Below are positions 33,975 through 45,010 of a stretch of 64,000 nucleotides of DNA, piece by piece; position 1 is the first letter of the stretch, and every line of letters begins with the position of its first letter. The notes under the pieces were generated by a model, which made no database searches, was not told the origin of the DNA, and was given only the letters and a program-made list of their open reading frames with translations. The position numbers and the translations under genes are program-made. This stretch comes from Halichondria panicea (taxonomy: Eukaryota; Porifera; Demospongiae; Suberitida; Halichondriidae): positions 1,755,001-1,819,000 of the forward strand of contig NC_087391.1 of assembly GCF_963675165.1 (NCBI RefSeq), given 5' to 3'.

Positions 33975-34866
33975 CCACCGTAGATTATACTGTTGCTATT
34001 CTCGTGGTTTTCTCTGTAAACTTCAACTACAATTCTGGCATGAAGAGGGTTATACATTGCACTAGAGATACGTGGATTAGAGTCACATAGTTCTGATGGA
34101 GCCCCATCTTTGATCATTAGATCAATGTATTCTCGAATTTGTAAAACCTAAGATTTCAATGAACTGATCAACTCTTGGGCTACAATTAACAGGCAGAGCC
34201 CAGGGCCTATAGTGGTAACAAGCACATGCAGTATACTAGCTGGCAGAAGAAGTCCAGTTATTAGCGTCATAAACATGGAGTCCTTTTCTGTATAAAGGAT
34301 TGTGCATGGTAACTCATCCAGGCCTTCCAAAATTAAAAGTACGCCCTGCCCTTGATTCTGTTTCGATTAATAGTATAGCATCTTCACATTGAAATAGATC
34401 AACTAATTCTACAGCTTCCTGAACATTCTCGAAGTCTGAGCAATACAACGAGGGAGTAATCTGTCCAAACTTCACCATTAGCCCATTGTCTGCACAGTTC
34501 CCATGACAAATTTAAAGTCGTCTTACCCCCTCCCAGGGCCCTGCCCTCCTTAATGACAACTAGTTTCGACAATTTTCCTTCTACTTTGGAAGCTATTTGA
34601 TCCATTGTGATTATCTCTCTAGGAAATCTATCCCGATCGCCCTGAACTATTAGTGACCAGGACTTTTCCATTTCCTTTCTCGATAAATATTTACTTACAT
34701 CGGCACATTCTAGGTTATTAACACACTGGAGAGGATATTTGTCATCAGCAGGGAGGGGATCTTGTATCGTAAATACTAGTTGAGTATGATCGATAAATTG
34801 CTTCATCTGGTTGGATGGTGGAATGAGTATACCAGATATGAGTTCTATACGTATACTAAAGTTCAT
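33975..34866 (-). pseudogene. NLR-type NACHT domain pseudogene
   Basis: Reading leftwards: an N-terminal stretch (GILIPPSNQMKQFIDHTQLV, YPLQCVNNLECADVSKYLSR), a P-loop region (GGGKTTLNLSWELCRQW), YSLVVLLRLRE, the Walker B-like GVLLILEGLDELP, then LIVAQELISSL and finally AMYNPLHARIVVEVY. This order matches the NACHT NTPase of NOD-like receptors, which are expanded in sponges. The parts lie in at least three frames: one shift follows LLRLRE near 34420, another precedes GVLLILEG near 34350, and others lie downstream. The P-loop also looks one residue off. No death-fold or LRR region is visible. Confidence 0.8.
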
Positions 34867-36250
34867 TAATATAGGCCCTCCAAATTATTACCTCCACTGC
34901 ATGTGCTTTCTTCCCCAAAGCTTTTTACAAATAAGAGACGTGTTTTACTCTATCACCACCCACGCAAATTAAAGTGATTCCACTCACTGGTTGTGCATAA
35001 TTTTAGCCTCATAAATGATCCAATTGAAGCATCGTCAACCGAGAATAGGCAATTACAATTGGTGACTATACGAAGTACCATCTAAGTTACGTTGTAGTAG
35101 TAAACTATCCATTCAAATAATTATGTGCTTAGCCTCATCCAAGAATATGTGGAAAGGACTTAATTACTAAATGAAACTATGGTTTTAGATAGCTTGTGAT
35201 CTGTCGTAAATAGTGAACTGTCACTATTATTATTGTAGTTCTAGTGGTAGCTTTGGTTCAGGTTTTCCGTAACCACATGTAGTATATACAGGCTCTTAAG
35301 CTTTACACACATGCAACTGTTGCAAAGATTCTGTACTGATGTGGCCTATGCCCCGTAATAATATTATGCTCTGTATATAATTATACCAAGTATGATAAGA
35401 AATATTATGCAATTATTGGCGTGTATGCTTCACTAACTCACAGAAAAAAGTTTGGAAAAAGAGTATGTATCCGATGGTGACCATATAAATGAGGTAGAGT
35501 TGGTAGAGAACAGGCCAGGGTGATCAACACAGATGCAAGGCTGGCCCAGAGCTGCCAACTAGGCTTACGGAAACCAGAGTATAATATCATCTGTGGGTCT
35601 TGTATAATTATGGGTGCATATCCTCCTCTTAGATATGGTATATATCCTATATATAGAATTAACTTACTTTGCATGCATGCATGTCATTGGGATTTTTAGA
35701 ACATGCAGTAGCTTAATTGTTCCACATATTCATCTGATTATTAGACTAACTGTATACTGGATGCCATATTTGATTGCTATATATAGGCATGTATACAGTC
35801 AGTGTGTTGTTGTTGAAAAGTGAATGCAGTTTATGTTATGATCAGCTATAGTGATTAAAACATTAATTAATTATCTCATATTGTCAAAGTAATGCCCCAC
35901 CTCCCCCCTACGGGGATAAGTGGGGATTAGTTGGGGATTAGACTTGAAGTTGCTCCCCTACCTAGGGGAATTAGACAGATCACCTGATGCATGCATTGGG
36001 TCAAAGGTCAATTAATAGCTAGATTGTCAAAGTTACCTGCATGCATGTCATTGTTTTGTTGATACGTATAGTACATTATACATGCATGTACCGTATATAT
36101 GCCTTGCATTTTTTATATATATTTTGTTGTATATAGTCCTTGCGCTGTTTTTATATAGCAGACCCATTACTATAGAAGTTGATAGATGTCCGCCCATGCA
36201 TTGAATGGCTTTGAATAATGATGTAAAATGTAGTACATGCATGCTTAAAT
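34867..36250. other. Intergenic region, no gene recognised
   Basis: It is AT-rich with no conserved coding segment that I can see on either strand. Open frames here are short and low-complexity. Confidence 0.55.
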
Positions 36251-36302
36251 GGTGAGTGTTCTCATAATTGATATGGCTCCTGCCTGGTTCAAGTTCTAGC
36301 CC

Positions 36303-37879
36303 TTAATTGATGATAGGTATCGATGATAGGTAACGGTCGTAAACCTCTTCGATAATATGTTGAGGCACAAAACCATCGTCTCTCACTCTTCTCTTGTACC
36401 AGTGAGCAAGGAGGCAGTGAGAAATAAATCCAGTAAAAGCCAGTACAGTTAGAATTGTTGTAGTTATGATGGAGTTATGTTCGTCCCAGCAACTGTTGCA
36501 CTGTATTTGAGGTTTTCTTATAAACTCGCGTATCAATTCACTTAATAGGATACAAATAGATATTGAAAGCAATACCAGAAAATGTACATATCCAGTTAGT
36601 AGTCCACGCATGTTGTATGGAGACTGAGAACATACAAACTCATTCATAGTAGTAAGTAAGAACACAGTGATAGATCCATTGAGAACGTTCAGCAGGGCGA
36701 TTGTTATGAAATGTGGATATGTAATATCAACTGGTGATATGATAGATATCGCAAGGTAGCCTGAGCTTGTTAGCAATGTAAAGAATCCTACAATTCCAAA
36801 GCGTTTGAGAGTACTTAGTGCTAGAACAGAGTTGTGTAGTAATGGATAGAGCGCAAATTCATAGGAAACTACTGTTACAATTGTACTCCACCATGAGCTG
36901 TAGCTAAAACTGTATATGAGTGCCAAATAGCATGAGCTTATGTTGGAGCTGTTTGGTATTGGCATCATCTTCATATTGTCGTACATAGATCCTGCCCAGC
37001 TTAGTGATGTTATGAACATGGGAATGCAAATGACCAAAATTTTCAGAAAAGTTTTCACGTCTTCAACTTGTTCTGCAGTGAAAGGTCCACCATACTTTGA
37101 CTTGCCCAAGTCCATTCTTGAAGGTATGTCTTCCTCCCAGTATGTGAGAGCACTGCGATTGAGGGGAGCCTTGTGTTGCTTAGCAAACTTGAGAACTTGG
37201 TAGATAGTTTTCACGGATTGAGGACAGTTGGGCTCAATAGTCAGCCATTTTGGAGCGAGAATAAACAATGAACAACAGACAATGGTCATACACAGTGGTG
37301 GAAAAATACTGAATAATTGGATATTATGGTTAGCTGTGCAATTATACATTAGTGAAGATACTGTGTCAACAATCCAAGCACCGAAACCCATAGAAAAAAC
37401 AAACCAGGCGATGAAACTACTGATGTTAGAAGAAGAAGCATCAGGCATTTGATCTAGCCCTAGCTGCAAAGCTATCACAAAACATGCTGTAGCACCTATA
37501 ATCACGAATATAAACAGTATACTTGCTACAATAGCCAACTCTAGCCCAGGAGACCAAGAATAGGAGTGACAAAGACAAAAAACATAGACGCAAGTACAGC
37601 TGCAAAAAATAAGACGATAGAACCGAATTTGAAGACTTTGTAATTTCCGTATTTTGCATCGGCCATCCATCCGAAGAATGGTATACAGATATAGAATGGT
37701 GCTGGTAAAATAATCTCCACATAGTGGTATCTCGGTAATATCTTGTTGATTCTAGTACCAAGCACTGCTTGGCACCCCCAAATAGTAGCACTGATCAGTG
37801 TTGTCCATATTAATACCAAAAGTGCTCCTTTAGAATAGAAACGTCTCACTCTGTACTTGCAGCACCTTTCCTGAGCCAT
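36303..37879 (-). pseudogene. SLC15/POT-like proton-coupled transporter, left copy, frameshifted
   Basis: It is homologous throughout to the copy at 59183-60760. The product starts [20 protein letters not shown] and shows many hydrophobic segments, the POT-family signature [17 protein letters not shown] after TM2, and [20 protein letters not shown], comparable with the DQF-like motif of peptide transporters. POT proteins import di- and tripeptides or related substrates with protons; the substrate here is unknown. An extra eight bases (agaccaag at 37551-37558, plus-strand reading) relative to the other copy break the frame after FVFVTPI. Removing them would leave 523 codons, close to the other copy's 526. 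The gene is nested antisense to the decayed ERO1 exons to its right. Confidence 0.82.
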
Positions 37880-38076
37880 AATCATTCTTTATAATAATAA
37901 TTATTATGAGTTGGCAAAAATATTTTATTCTCGCTTATCTAATATCCCCATAGGATTACTCTGTTTTGTATTTTTGAACCTGAAACTGGAAAAGCTTTGT
38001 GACTACAACATTTGTGAAAATATCCCAAATTCTGTATTGACAGCAGCTTCTGGCTGCATGGCTCCTGGCCATGGCT

Positions 38077-38240
38077 GGCTGACATACACAGGTCCTGGCT
38101 AGCTCAAAAACTTGTACTTAGCCTATAATTATACCTCCACCTCCGAGTGTTGAGGGTTTTATTAAAACGAAGCGGTATATATTGGCAGAGCTACCAGTTC
38201 AACAAGACAGAAGACATGGAAACCAGGAACATGGTGATGG
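38077..38240 (+). pseudogene. ERO1 pseudo-exon (GPGWLKNL exon), left arm
   Basis: It begins acaggtcctggctagctcaa and ends catggtgatggagatcat, matching ERO1 exon 9 at 56934-56775 (minus). Internal small deletions and stops (for example ttagcctataattatacc) destroy the frame. Confidence 0.8.
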
Positions 38241-38511
38241 AGATCATTAATATAAATAATTGGTATCAACAACCGTGCATATACCTTCATTAATCTCTTA
38301 TTTAGTCACTTTGAATTGGCCTCTCGATCTGCTCTTTGTGTGTGAGCTGACGCTGTTTTATGAGTGTGGATACGTTTTCATCTTTGAATTTGCTGACGCT
38401 GTTTTATGAGTGTGGATGCGTTTTTATCTTTGAATTTATACAGTGGCTGCTCTAGTTTGTTTGATGAATGTCAATCGATGCATGGGCAACACTTCAAAAC
38501 TGCTGCTCTTA

Positions 38512-39168
38512 TACAGTGCATCCAGTCTATAGAGAATATAGATTACCACAAATATGTACTTATATCGATGTAAGAAAATGTGCTGCACCATTGTGCATGA
38601 GATAAATAAGCTACAAAAATAATGTTTCTATGGCAACATATTGTAGTGAACCATGGAACCATGGAACGCTTAAAATCATGGAGTAGGAACCATGCAACGC
38701 TTGAAACCATAGAACAATATATAGTGACGTGGGTAATCTGAAAAGACCAACAGTTTTCGGCTATATTATATGAAGTCTGGGATTTTGTCACAACTTCTAT
38801 ATAGATAGAGCGGGTTTGGCTATGTTATGAAGCTATAGGGTTTGATACTACTTACATCCTATACACATCCTCTGCAGGGTAGATTACCACAAATGTGAGT
38901 ATAGTTGTACTTAAAAAATATTTCCCCAAAGTTGTTAGGTGTTTAACAGTGCGAAATCCAGAGGTCTAAAATTACACAGAAATGAATGTGATAAAAAAAA
39001 ATGTGTCCAAAAACTTAGTTTCAGAGAAAATAATAGATGATACATAAAAAATTATGATCACCCCGTTTTCACCTAAATGGATTTCACACTGTTAACAACT
39101 AACAACTTTGGGAAATATTTTTTCACATTTGTGGTAATCTACTCTCTATAGACTGGATGCACTGTAAA
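38512..39168. mobile_element. Foldback element inserted in the left duplication arm
   Basis: The ends tacagtgcatccagtctata and tatagactggatgcactgta are inverted repeats, continuing into agattaccacaaat / atttgtggtaatct. A nested inner hairpin joins aaatatttccccaaagttgt to acaactttgggaaatattt. A related piece occurs at 39540-39735. It is absent from the right arm. Confidence 0.75.
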
Positions 39169-39319
39169 GATTTATGCCGCACAAGAACTTCTGTGGGGAT
39201 TGCCAATATACAAAAACGCCTACAGTACAGTGTCCCAGTGAAAGAGTTGAACACATGACGTTTAGGTACACACTAATGCAGTATGCACATATGCATGTGG
39301 TTTTAGATCTAGTTGTTTT

Positions 39320-39510
39320 CGCAAAATGGTATAAAAACATCTCTCGGATTATGGATTGTGTATAGGCTATAGGCTTTGGGAGAAGTTATACAGGTATGTT
39401 TTTCAAAACTTAAGGTATTGTTATCAAAATAGCTTTATTATCAGTACAAAACTCTGTTAATTCAACATCCCCTTTCCACCCCACTACCTCTTGTAGGTGA
39501 TTAATAGAAC
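39320..39510 (+). pseudogene. ERO1 pseudo-exons around the inner active site, left arm
   Basis: The frame reads [10 protein letters not shown] and then stops. The intact right-arm exon continues with [10 protein letters not shown], so the CxxCxxC inner active site has been deleted here. The acceptor has changed from ttcgcag to ttcgcaa. The following intron end (catcccctttccaccccact) and start of the next exon match the right arm at 55021-55060. Confidence 0.8.
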
Positions 39511-40187
39511 AGTAAACGTTAATTATATTGGGTAGTCGGTTAGTGAGAGAAAAGACCAACAGTTCCAGCTAATGTCCAAAAATTACACATGAGTAAGCTT
39601 GAATTGTCTATATAGCTTTTGATTAGAAAATTTGTCCAAAACGGCTTGAGATAAATAAATTTTTGCACATATTTTTTTACGATCACCCCCGTTTTCACTT
39701 AATGGATTTCCCACAATAACAACTTTTGGGTTGTAGCTTATTCATTCACCAGAAATGTTCCATTTTTGATATATTTAAGTATACAACTACTCACAGGTAT
39801 TACTCAGCACTGTAAATATAATATGGCTTTTTGAGGGAGATCGCTTTGAAGGGAAATTGGACATAATTATAGTTCCATGTATACTATACCTTAAGGTGAC
39901 ATATTTTCGCGGGTGTTACTTTTGCGAACGAGAGTAAAATAAGAGTAAAATCGCAAACATTTGTATATACTCGCAGATAATTGAACTCCACTTGTGAGTA
40001 ATTAGAAACGCTATGAATAACATTAATTTCACAACTTTAGCAGAATTTAATACCAGCAAATATGAGCTAAACAGTAAAATTTCAGACAAATCTACCTGTG
40101 AAATATGTCACCATAAAGGTAACTTAACAGGTCCTCAGCTCCCTATACATATTAATTATGCCTCGAGGCGTAGCCGCACGAGGGATA

Positions 40188-40244
40188 CGGTAAAGCTGAC
40201 TGTGTGTGTCTGTCTGTCTGTCTGTCTGTGTGTGTGTGTGTGTA
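40188..40244 (+). repeat. GTCT/GT simple repeat in a tail motif
   Basis: A gtctgtctgtctgtctgtgt and gtgtgtgtgt run follows gcctcgaggcgtagccgcac, which looks like the end of a dispersed repeat. Confidence 0.7.
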
Positions 40245-41589
40245 TTCCAGCTATAACTGCTCAACGGTTACAATGCGACGAAAACTAACAGCTTCTATAG
40301 GCTTCTAGCCACGTTCTCTTGGATTTTGATTTGTGGATTAGCAAACTAAAGCTTCTTTCTCGAGTTATGGCTAGTTTTACTCACATTGAAGGCTGTTGCA
40401 GTCTCTTCAGAATCTTTCATAGCATCATCTGTTCGCACAAACTTTCTATTCAACTTATGAGTTAGCCTTGCACTAAAGCGCTAGCTTTTTGTTGGCTACA
40501 AGAGTTAGAAAGAGCTGCTAAAGAAGCTAGCTATTTTAGTAGCCATTATTGATTGAACTGCAGACACACCCCTTAGATCTAATGCGCATGCGCGCTCAAT
40601 ACCACGGTAAGAGAATCCATTTTGCAGAGAATCAGCTTTGTTGAGGTCCAGGTACTCAATTTATATTATTCGTTACTGTGTTTAATCAATTGCTAACACC
40701 TATTCTGTCAATTTGAAATCATAATTATTGCAAATTATTAACCTTTCTAATACTTGTGAGCGAAAGCAAAAACATGGCGAGAGGCATTAGCACAGCGCCA
40801 GCTTGAACACTAGTTGTACAAGTCATGCAAGTTTCAGCTCATATCATTTTGCCAAATTGAAGCAAGCAACAAGTTAGCTGAGCTACCATCGCAATCACTA
40901 GTCAGACGAAATAAATTATGAGGAGAGTTAATTGATGCATACAACTGGAAAATTTGGTGGATATTATAATTATTTGGCGAATGAGCCATTTGAGCCTTTT
41001 TAATTTGGCACCGTCTCAGGCGTGGCTACTGCAGCAATGACGTTGTGTCCACCGGAAAACTTTAAGTTGGTAAAGTCTTCAGTAAAATTTGCCAGTCACC
41101 AAATTAAAAACACCTACCAGTTACATAGTGTATTTAAGGGCGCATTTTACAGCCCATGCATGACAATTCCGAGTTAATATCTTAACCCTTTACCTACCAT
41201 GCATTTGAGTCATAAACGCGTACCCAGCACTGTGTCCATCAGAAAGGTCACAGATAGAACACTGTATGTGACCTCACAAGGAAATACCACCATGACTAAA
41301 CACCATGACCAGCAATCTGCACACCAATACAAAACCCTTTTGGGACTAGATTAAAAGAATAAGGAATGGAATCACTCGTATCCCTGACCTTTTCTATCAG
41401 GACCAGTCATTTAGAGAAGTTGCTGACAAATTAAGCCATTGCATTCAATTGCTACTTTTCACCAAAGAAAGCATGAACCAGTTAACTTCCCCATGCAGGA
41501 ATTTCACCATACCCTCAAGTAAGCTTGAAGATGTGAAAAGGAAGTCTACGAAGCACTTTGTAGGATCAACCCCGCAAAATCTTGTTGAC

Positions 41590-42790
41590 CGGACAACATG
41601 CATCCCTGGGAAAATCAACCCTTGTTGAAGCAGCACTATATAGAGACTCATAAACCACTCACAAAAAATATTCAACATGTCCATGAGAACAGGAAAACTC
41701 CCCAAAGACTGGACCAGAGCGAATGTTACTCCGATCCACAAAAAAGGCTCAAAACATCAACCATTACCAGTAAGTCTCACTATAAAACATGTCATATACG
41801 ATAAAATATATTCCCACTTATCAACAAGCAGAAAGCTATCGGCAAATCAACATGGCTTCCGCAAGGAACACTGCTCAGCTACTAGAGTGTGTGGATCACT
41901 GGGCAGAGTCACTGAACAACAGCTCCTCAAAGCACATCGTATTTCTTGACTTTGCAAAGGCATTCGACTCTGTCCCACATAATTACTCAAACAGATAACA
42001 TCGGCATTAGACCATGCCACTTCTCACATGGTAAATGCCTTCCTCACTAACCGTGCACAGATCGAGAGTAGGCATTGTATCTACAGTAACATCTGAAGTT
42101 CCACAAGGTTCCACCCTATAGGCCTTCTCCTCTTCCTCATCTACATTAATGACATAGGTAAAGGGATCTCTTCCGAGTGTAGACTGTTTGTCGACAACTG
42201 CACAGTCTACAGATGTGTGAACAGTCAAGATGATGTGACGTCAGTCCAACGAGACATAACTATACATTCTATTGCTGGTCACAAACTAGGCAACTACCCT
42301 AATTAAATCTGAGCAAGAGCAAATGTCTCGTCATCTCAAACAAGCGTACTCCCCCACGGCCAGTCTGTAACTACAAGATCAACAACACTACTCTAGAGAA
42401 TGTGAATAGTTTCAAATATTTAGGTGCGCTGATCGACACCAAACTGAAGTGGTCAGCGCAAGTGAATGCCTCAACCGCCAGAGCAAACCAAATCTTCACA
42501 ACCTCTTGCAAAGGAACCTTCGAGGCTCATCCAAGTCCATCAAAAATAGATCCTACCAGGCCCTTGTTCGTCCACACTTGGAGTTGTGTGTACCCGTGTG
42601 GGCACCCCACCAACTAAAAGACACAACAGCATTGGAAAAAGTAGAAAAGGGCAGCAAGATGGGCATGCGCAGTGTGGAACCCCATCACATTTTCCTGGAA
42701 CAAATCCTACGAAGCGTGCTGCGAGGAAATATGCAATGGACAATGCAGGGACCTACTCGCATTGCATGTACCAAACGTACAAGATAGTGG
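41590..42790 (+). pseudogene. Decayed non-LTR reverse transcriptase, fragment 2
   Basis: In order: KLPKDWTRANVTPIHKKGSK, SANQHGFRK, IVFLDFAKAFDSVPHN, IYINDIGKGISSECRLFVDN, FKYLGALIDTKLKWSAQV and YQALVRPHLELCVPVWAPHQ. The order is that of a non-LTR RT plus thumb. The YADD-type box has become FVDN, and the blocks lie in different frames with internal stops, so it is inactive. It sits in the spacer between the arms of the inverted duplication. Confidence 0.85.
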
Positions 42791-43739
42791 ATTGCATAGA
42801 CCCTATACTATACACTACTTGCACAATAAGTCATCAACAAAAACACACAATTTATCTTATAACCTGCTATAATTCTAGAATAAACATAATTATAGGCACT
42901 CTTTTTTTATTAGAACACCTTTCATGTGGACAATCTGCCTCTCTCAATATAATTATGCTCTAGTGCATAATACAACGATTCCTAGAGTGAAGCAAAACAT
43001 TCTTTTCAGAACTGACCCACAGTGCAATATGCCGTAATTATATTCTTCAATCTCAGAGGTCAAAAGGCAACAATATTGATTAACACCATGCAAGAGAAGA
43101 GAAAAGTGTCGAACTACCGATTACCTCTACACAAAAATTGTGCACAAAGTAACGTGACATCCTGCCAATTGCACGTGAGCAACTCGCAATTGATGACGTT
43201 TGCATGCGCAATCATACATTATATACGCAGCGCACATAATTTGTTAACAGTGGAGGATCAACTCGACTATTGTCTCTATTTAGATGGTTTTTGTGAAGAG
43301 ATCGTCTCCGCAGTGAGCAGCTCTAAAATGTTGAATGCGAACGACTAGCTAGAATGAGATGTCATTGTTCAATTACCACACCCCTAAAAACGTCACGACT
43401 AACATTTACTAGAAAATTACTACAATATACTTTATCACGTGAAGTCGTGTTACTTTGTACACATGCAGTTTTTGTGTAGAGGTATCGGTATAGTTCGACA
43501 CTCTTCTCTTCTTTTAATTATACTCTTATAAATTATACGTTTAACTGAACCAAAACATGGCGAAAGGCATTAGCACAGCACAGCTTGCAACACTCGTTAT
43601 AATTAGTTGACTTTGTTCTATGCTTATACAAAAATAAATACTAGAATTTCACCCTATCATAAATGATTAACCAATTATTCTTTAGACACCTACAGGTATA
43701 TAGCTATTATCGGCTAAAATTATTCCAAGCATCATTTAT

Positions 43740-44720
43740 CAGGGCCTAGTTATGTGCCAAATTGGACAACATTGGTATAAGGAACAACTGGATTAAGGCA
43801 TTCCTCGTGCAGTGACTGCCAACAACGCGTTCTCCTAGACAAACAAAGCTCTACAGACTACATGGTCAACTGTCACAGCAGATGTTCCACAAGGGTCTAT
43901 CCTAGGGCCTTTATACTGTTTCTATAGTCTATGTTATCGACACCAATGCCAAAAAACTCAGACCAGGCTATTCGCCGATGACTGTACACTCTATTGAAAG
44001 TGCATGTAGATCTATCATGCAAACAGGACTGCATTTCCCTACAGAAGGACCTCACCGTCAAAAATCTTCTTGTGGTCACTAACATAATTATACATGGTAA
44101 TTATCCTTTAATATCAAGGTTCTATGCATATCAAACAAACGTTCACCCCCCAGCTACACTTCTACATAATGAATAATTCTCTAGTGGAATTTGTAGACAA
44201 TTTTAAGTACCTTGTCCTATAGGAGTACATATAGACAGCCAACTAAACCTTTTTGCGCCGATCAATGTACATACAGATGCAGGAGATCAGCCAAGAAAAG
44301 AGCGTTCACATTGCAGCTCTGTTTTATCTGGAGTATATATGCCACACCGTTATCATTGAGTCCCCATTCAGCCACTGGGAAAGCTGAAAGTTCAGAGGAA
44401 AGCAACCCACTGGATTTGTTCCAAGTAGGACAAACATCATTACTGTAGGACAAAATCATACGACCAAGCCCGACTACATACAAGATTCTAAACTCTCTCG
44501 ACTGCAATAAATATTTCAGACTATGTACTACAAACACAATTAAGGCATCACCACCTCGAACTCACGCTATGCTGAACAGTTGAGAATTGACAGTCAGTAC
44601 AGGTAGATCTATTCATATTTTATTAATGCCCCGCACTTATGGAACAGTCTACCAGAAGGCATTGTAAGCTCAAGTTATTCAAAACTAAGCTACATGACTT
44701 TTTTAGAAAATGTAGTACGT
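43740..44720 (+). pseudogene. Decayed non-LTR reverse transcriptase, fragment 3
   Basis: Blocks in order: DVPQGSILGP, LFADDCTLY near 43970-43995, FVDNFKYL near 44189, and a C-terminal APHLWNSLPEGIV near 44630. The intervening sequence is frameshifted, and the 5' half of the RT is largely gone. Like fragment 2 it is preceded by an aacatggcgaraggcattag motif. Confidence 0.75.
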
Positions 44721-45010
44721 GTTTGTTTGTGCTCTTAGACCCGGACTCTTATAGGTTTATTTAAACCTTCTGTAACAGTGATAACCCGATAAAATTAGTA
44801 TCATAACATAAATTGCATTCACTTTCAACAAAAACACTGTTACTGTTAAAAAGCGTTTCTATTTAGGTGCTGTAGAGCTGGTAAGCTCCAACCAGCTAAA
44901 AGTTAGCATTTCCATCCTTGTCCACCACATAAAGCATAAATGAAGCCATAATAATTGACCGCATAACTTCCGGGGTCAAACTCGACTTTAATATCTATAG
45001 ACTACATGAC

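Larger units (their letters stand above)
36250..40118. repeat. Left arm of a large inverted segmental duplication
   Basis: This arm matches the reverse complement of 54755-60790 in order: transporter gene plus about 30 bp after its stop; the exon at 38077-38240 (ERO1 GPGWLKNL exon); the exon remnant at 39320-39405 (ERO1 NISRIMDCV); the acceptor region at 39467-39510; and an intronic block at 39985-40118 (gtaattagaaacgctatga). The arms differ by insertions of small elements in each. Confidence 0.85.
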
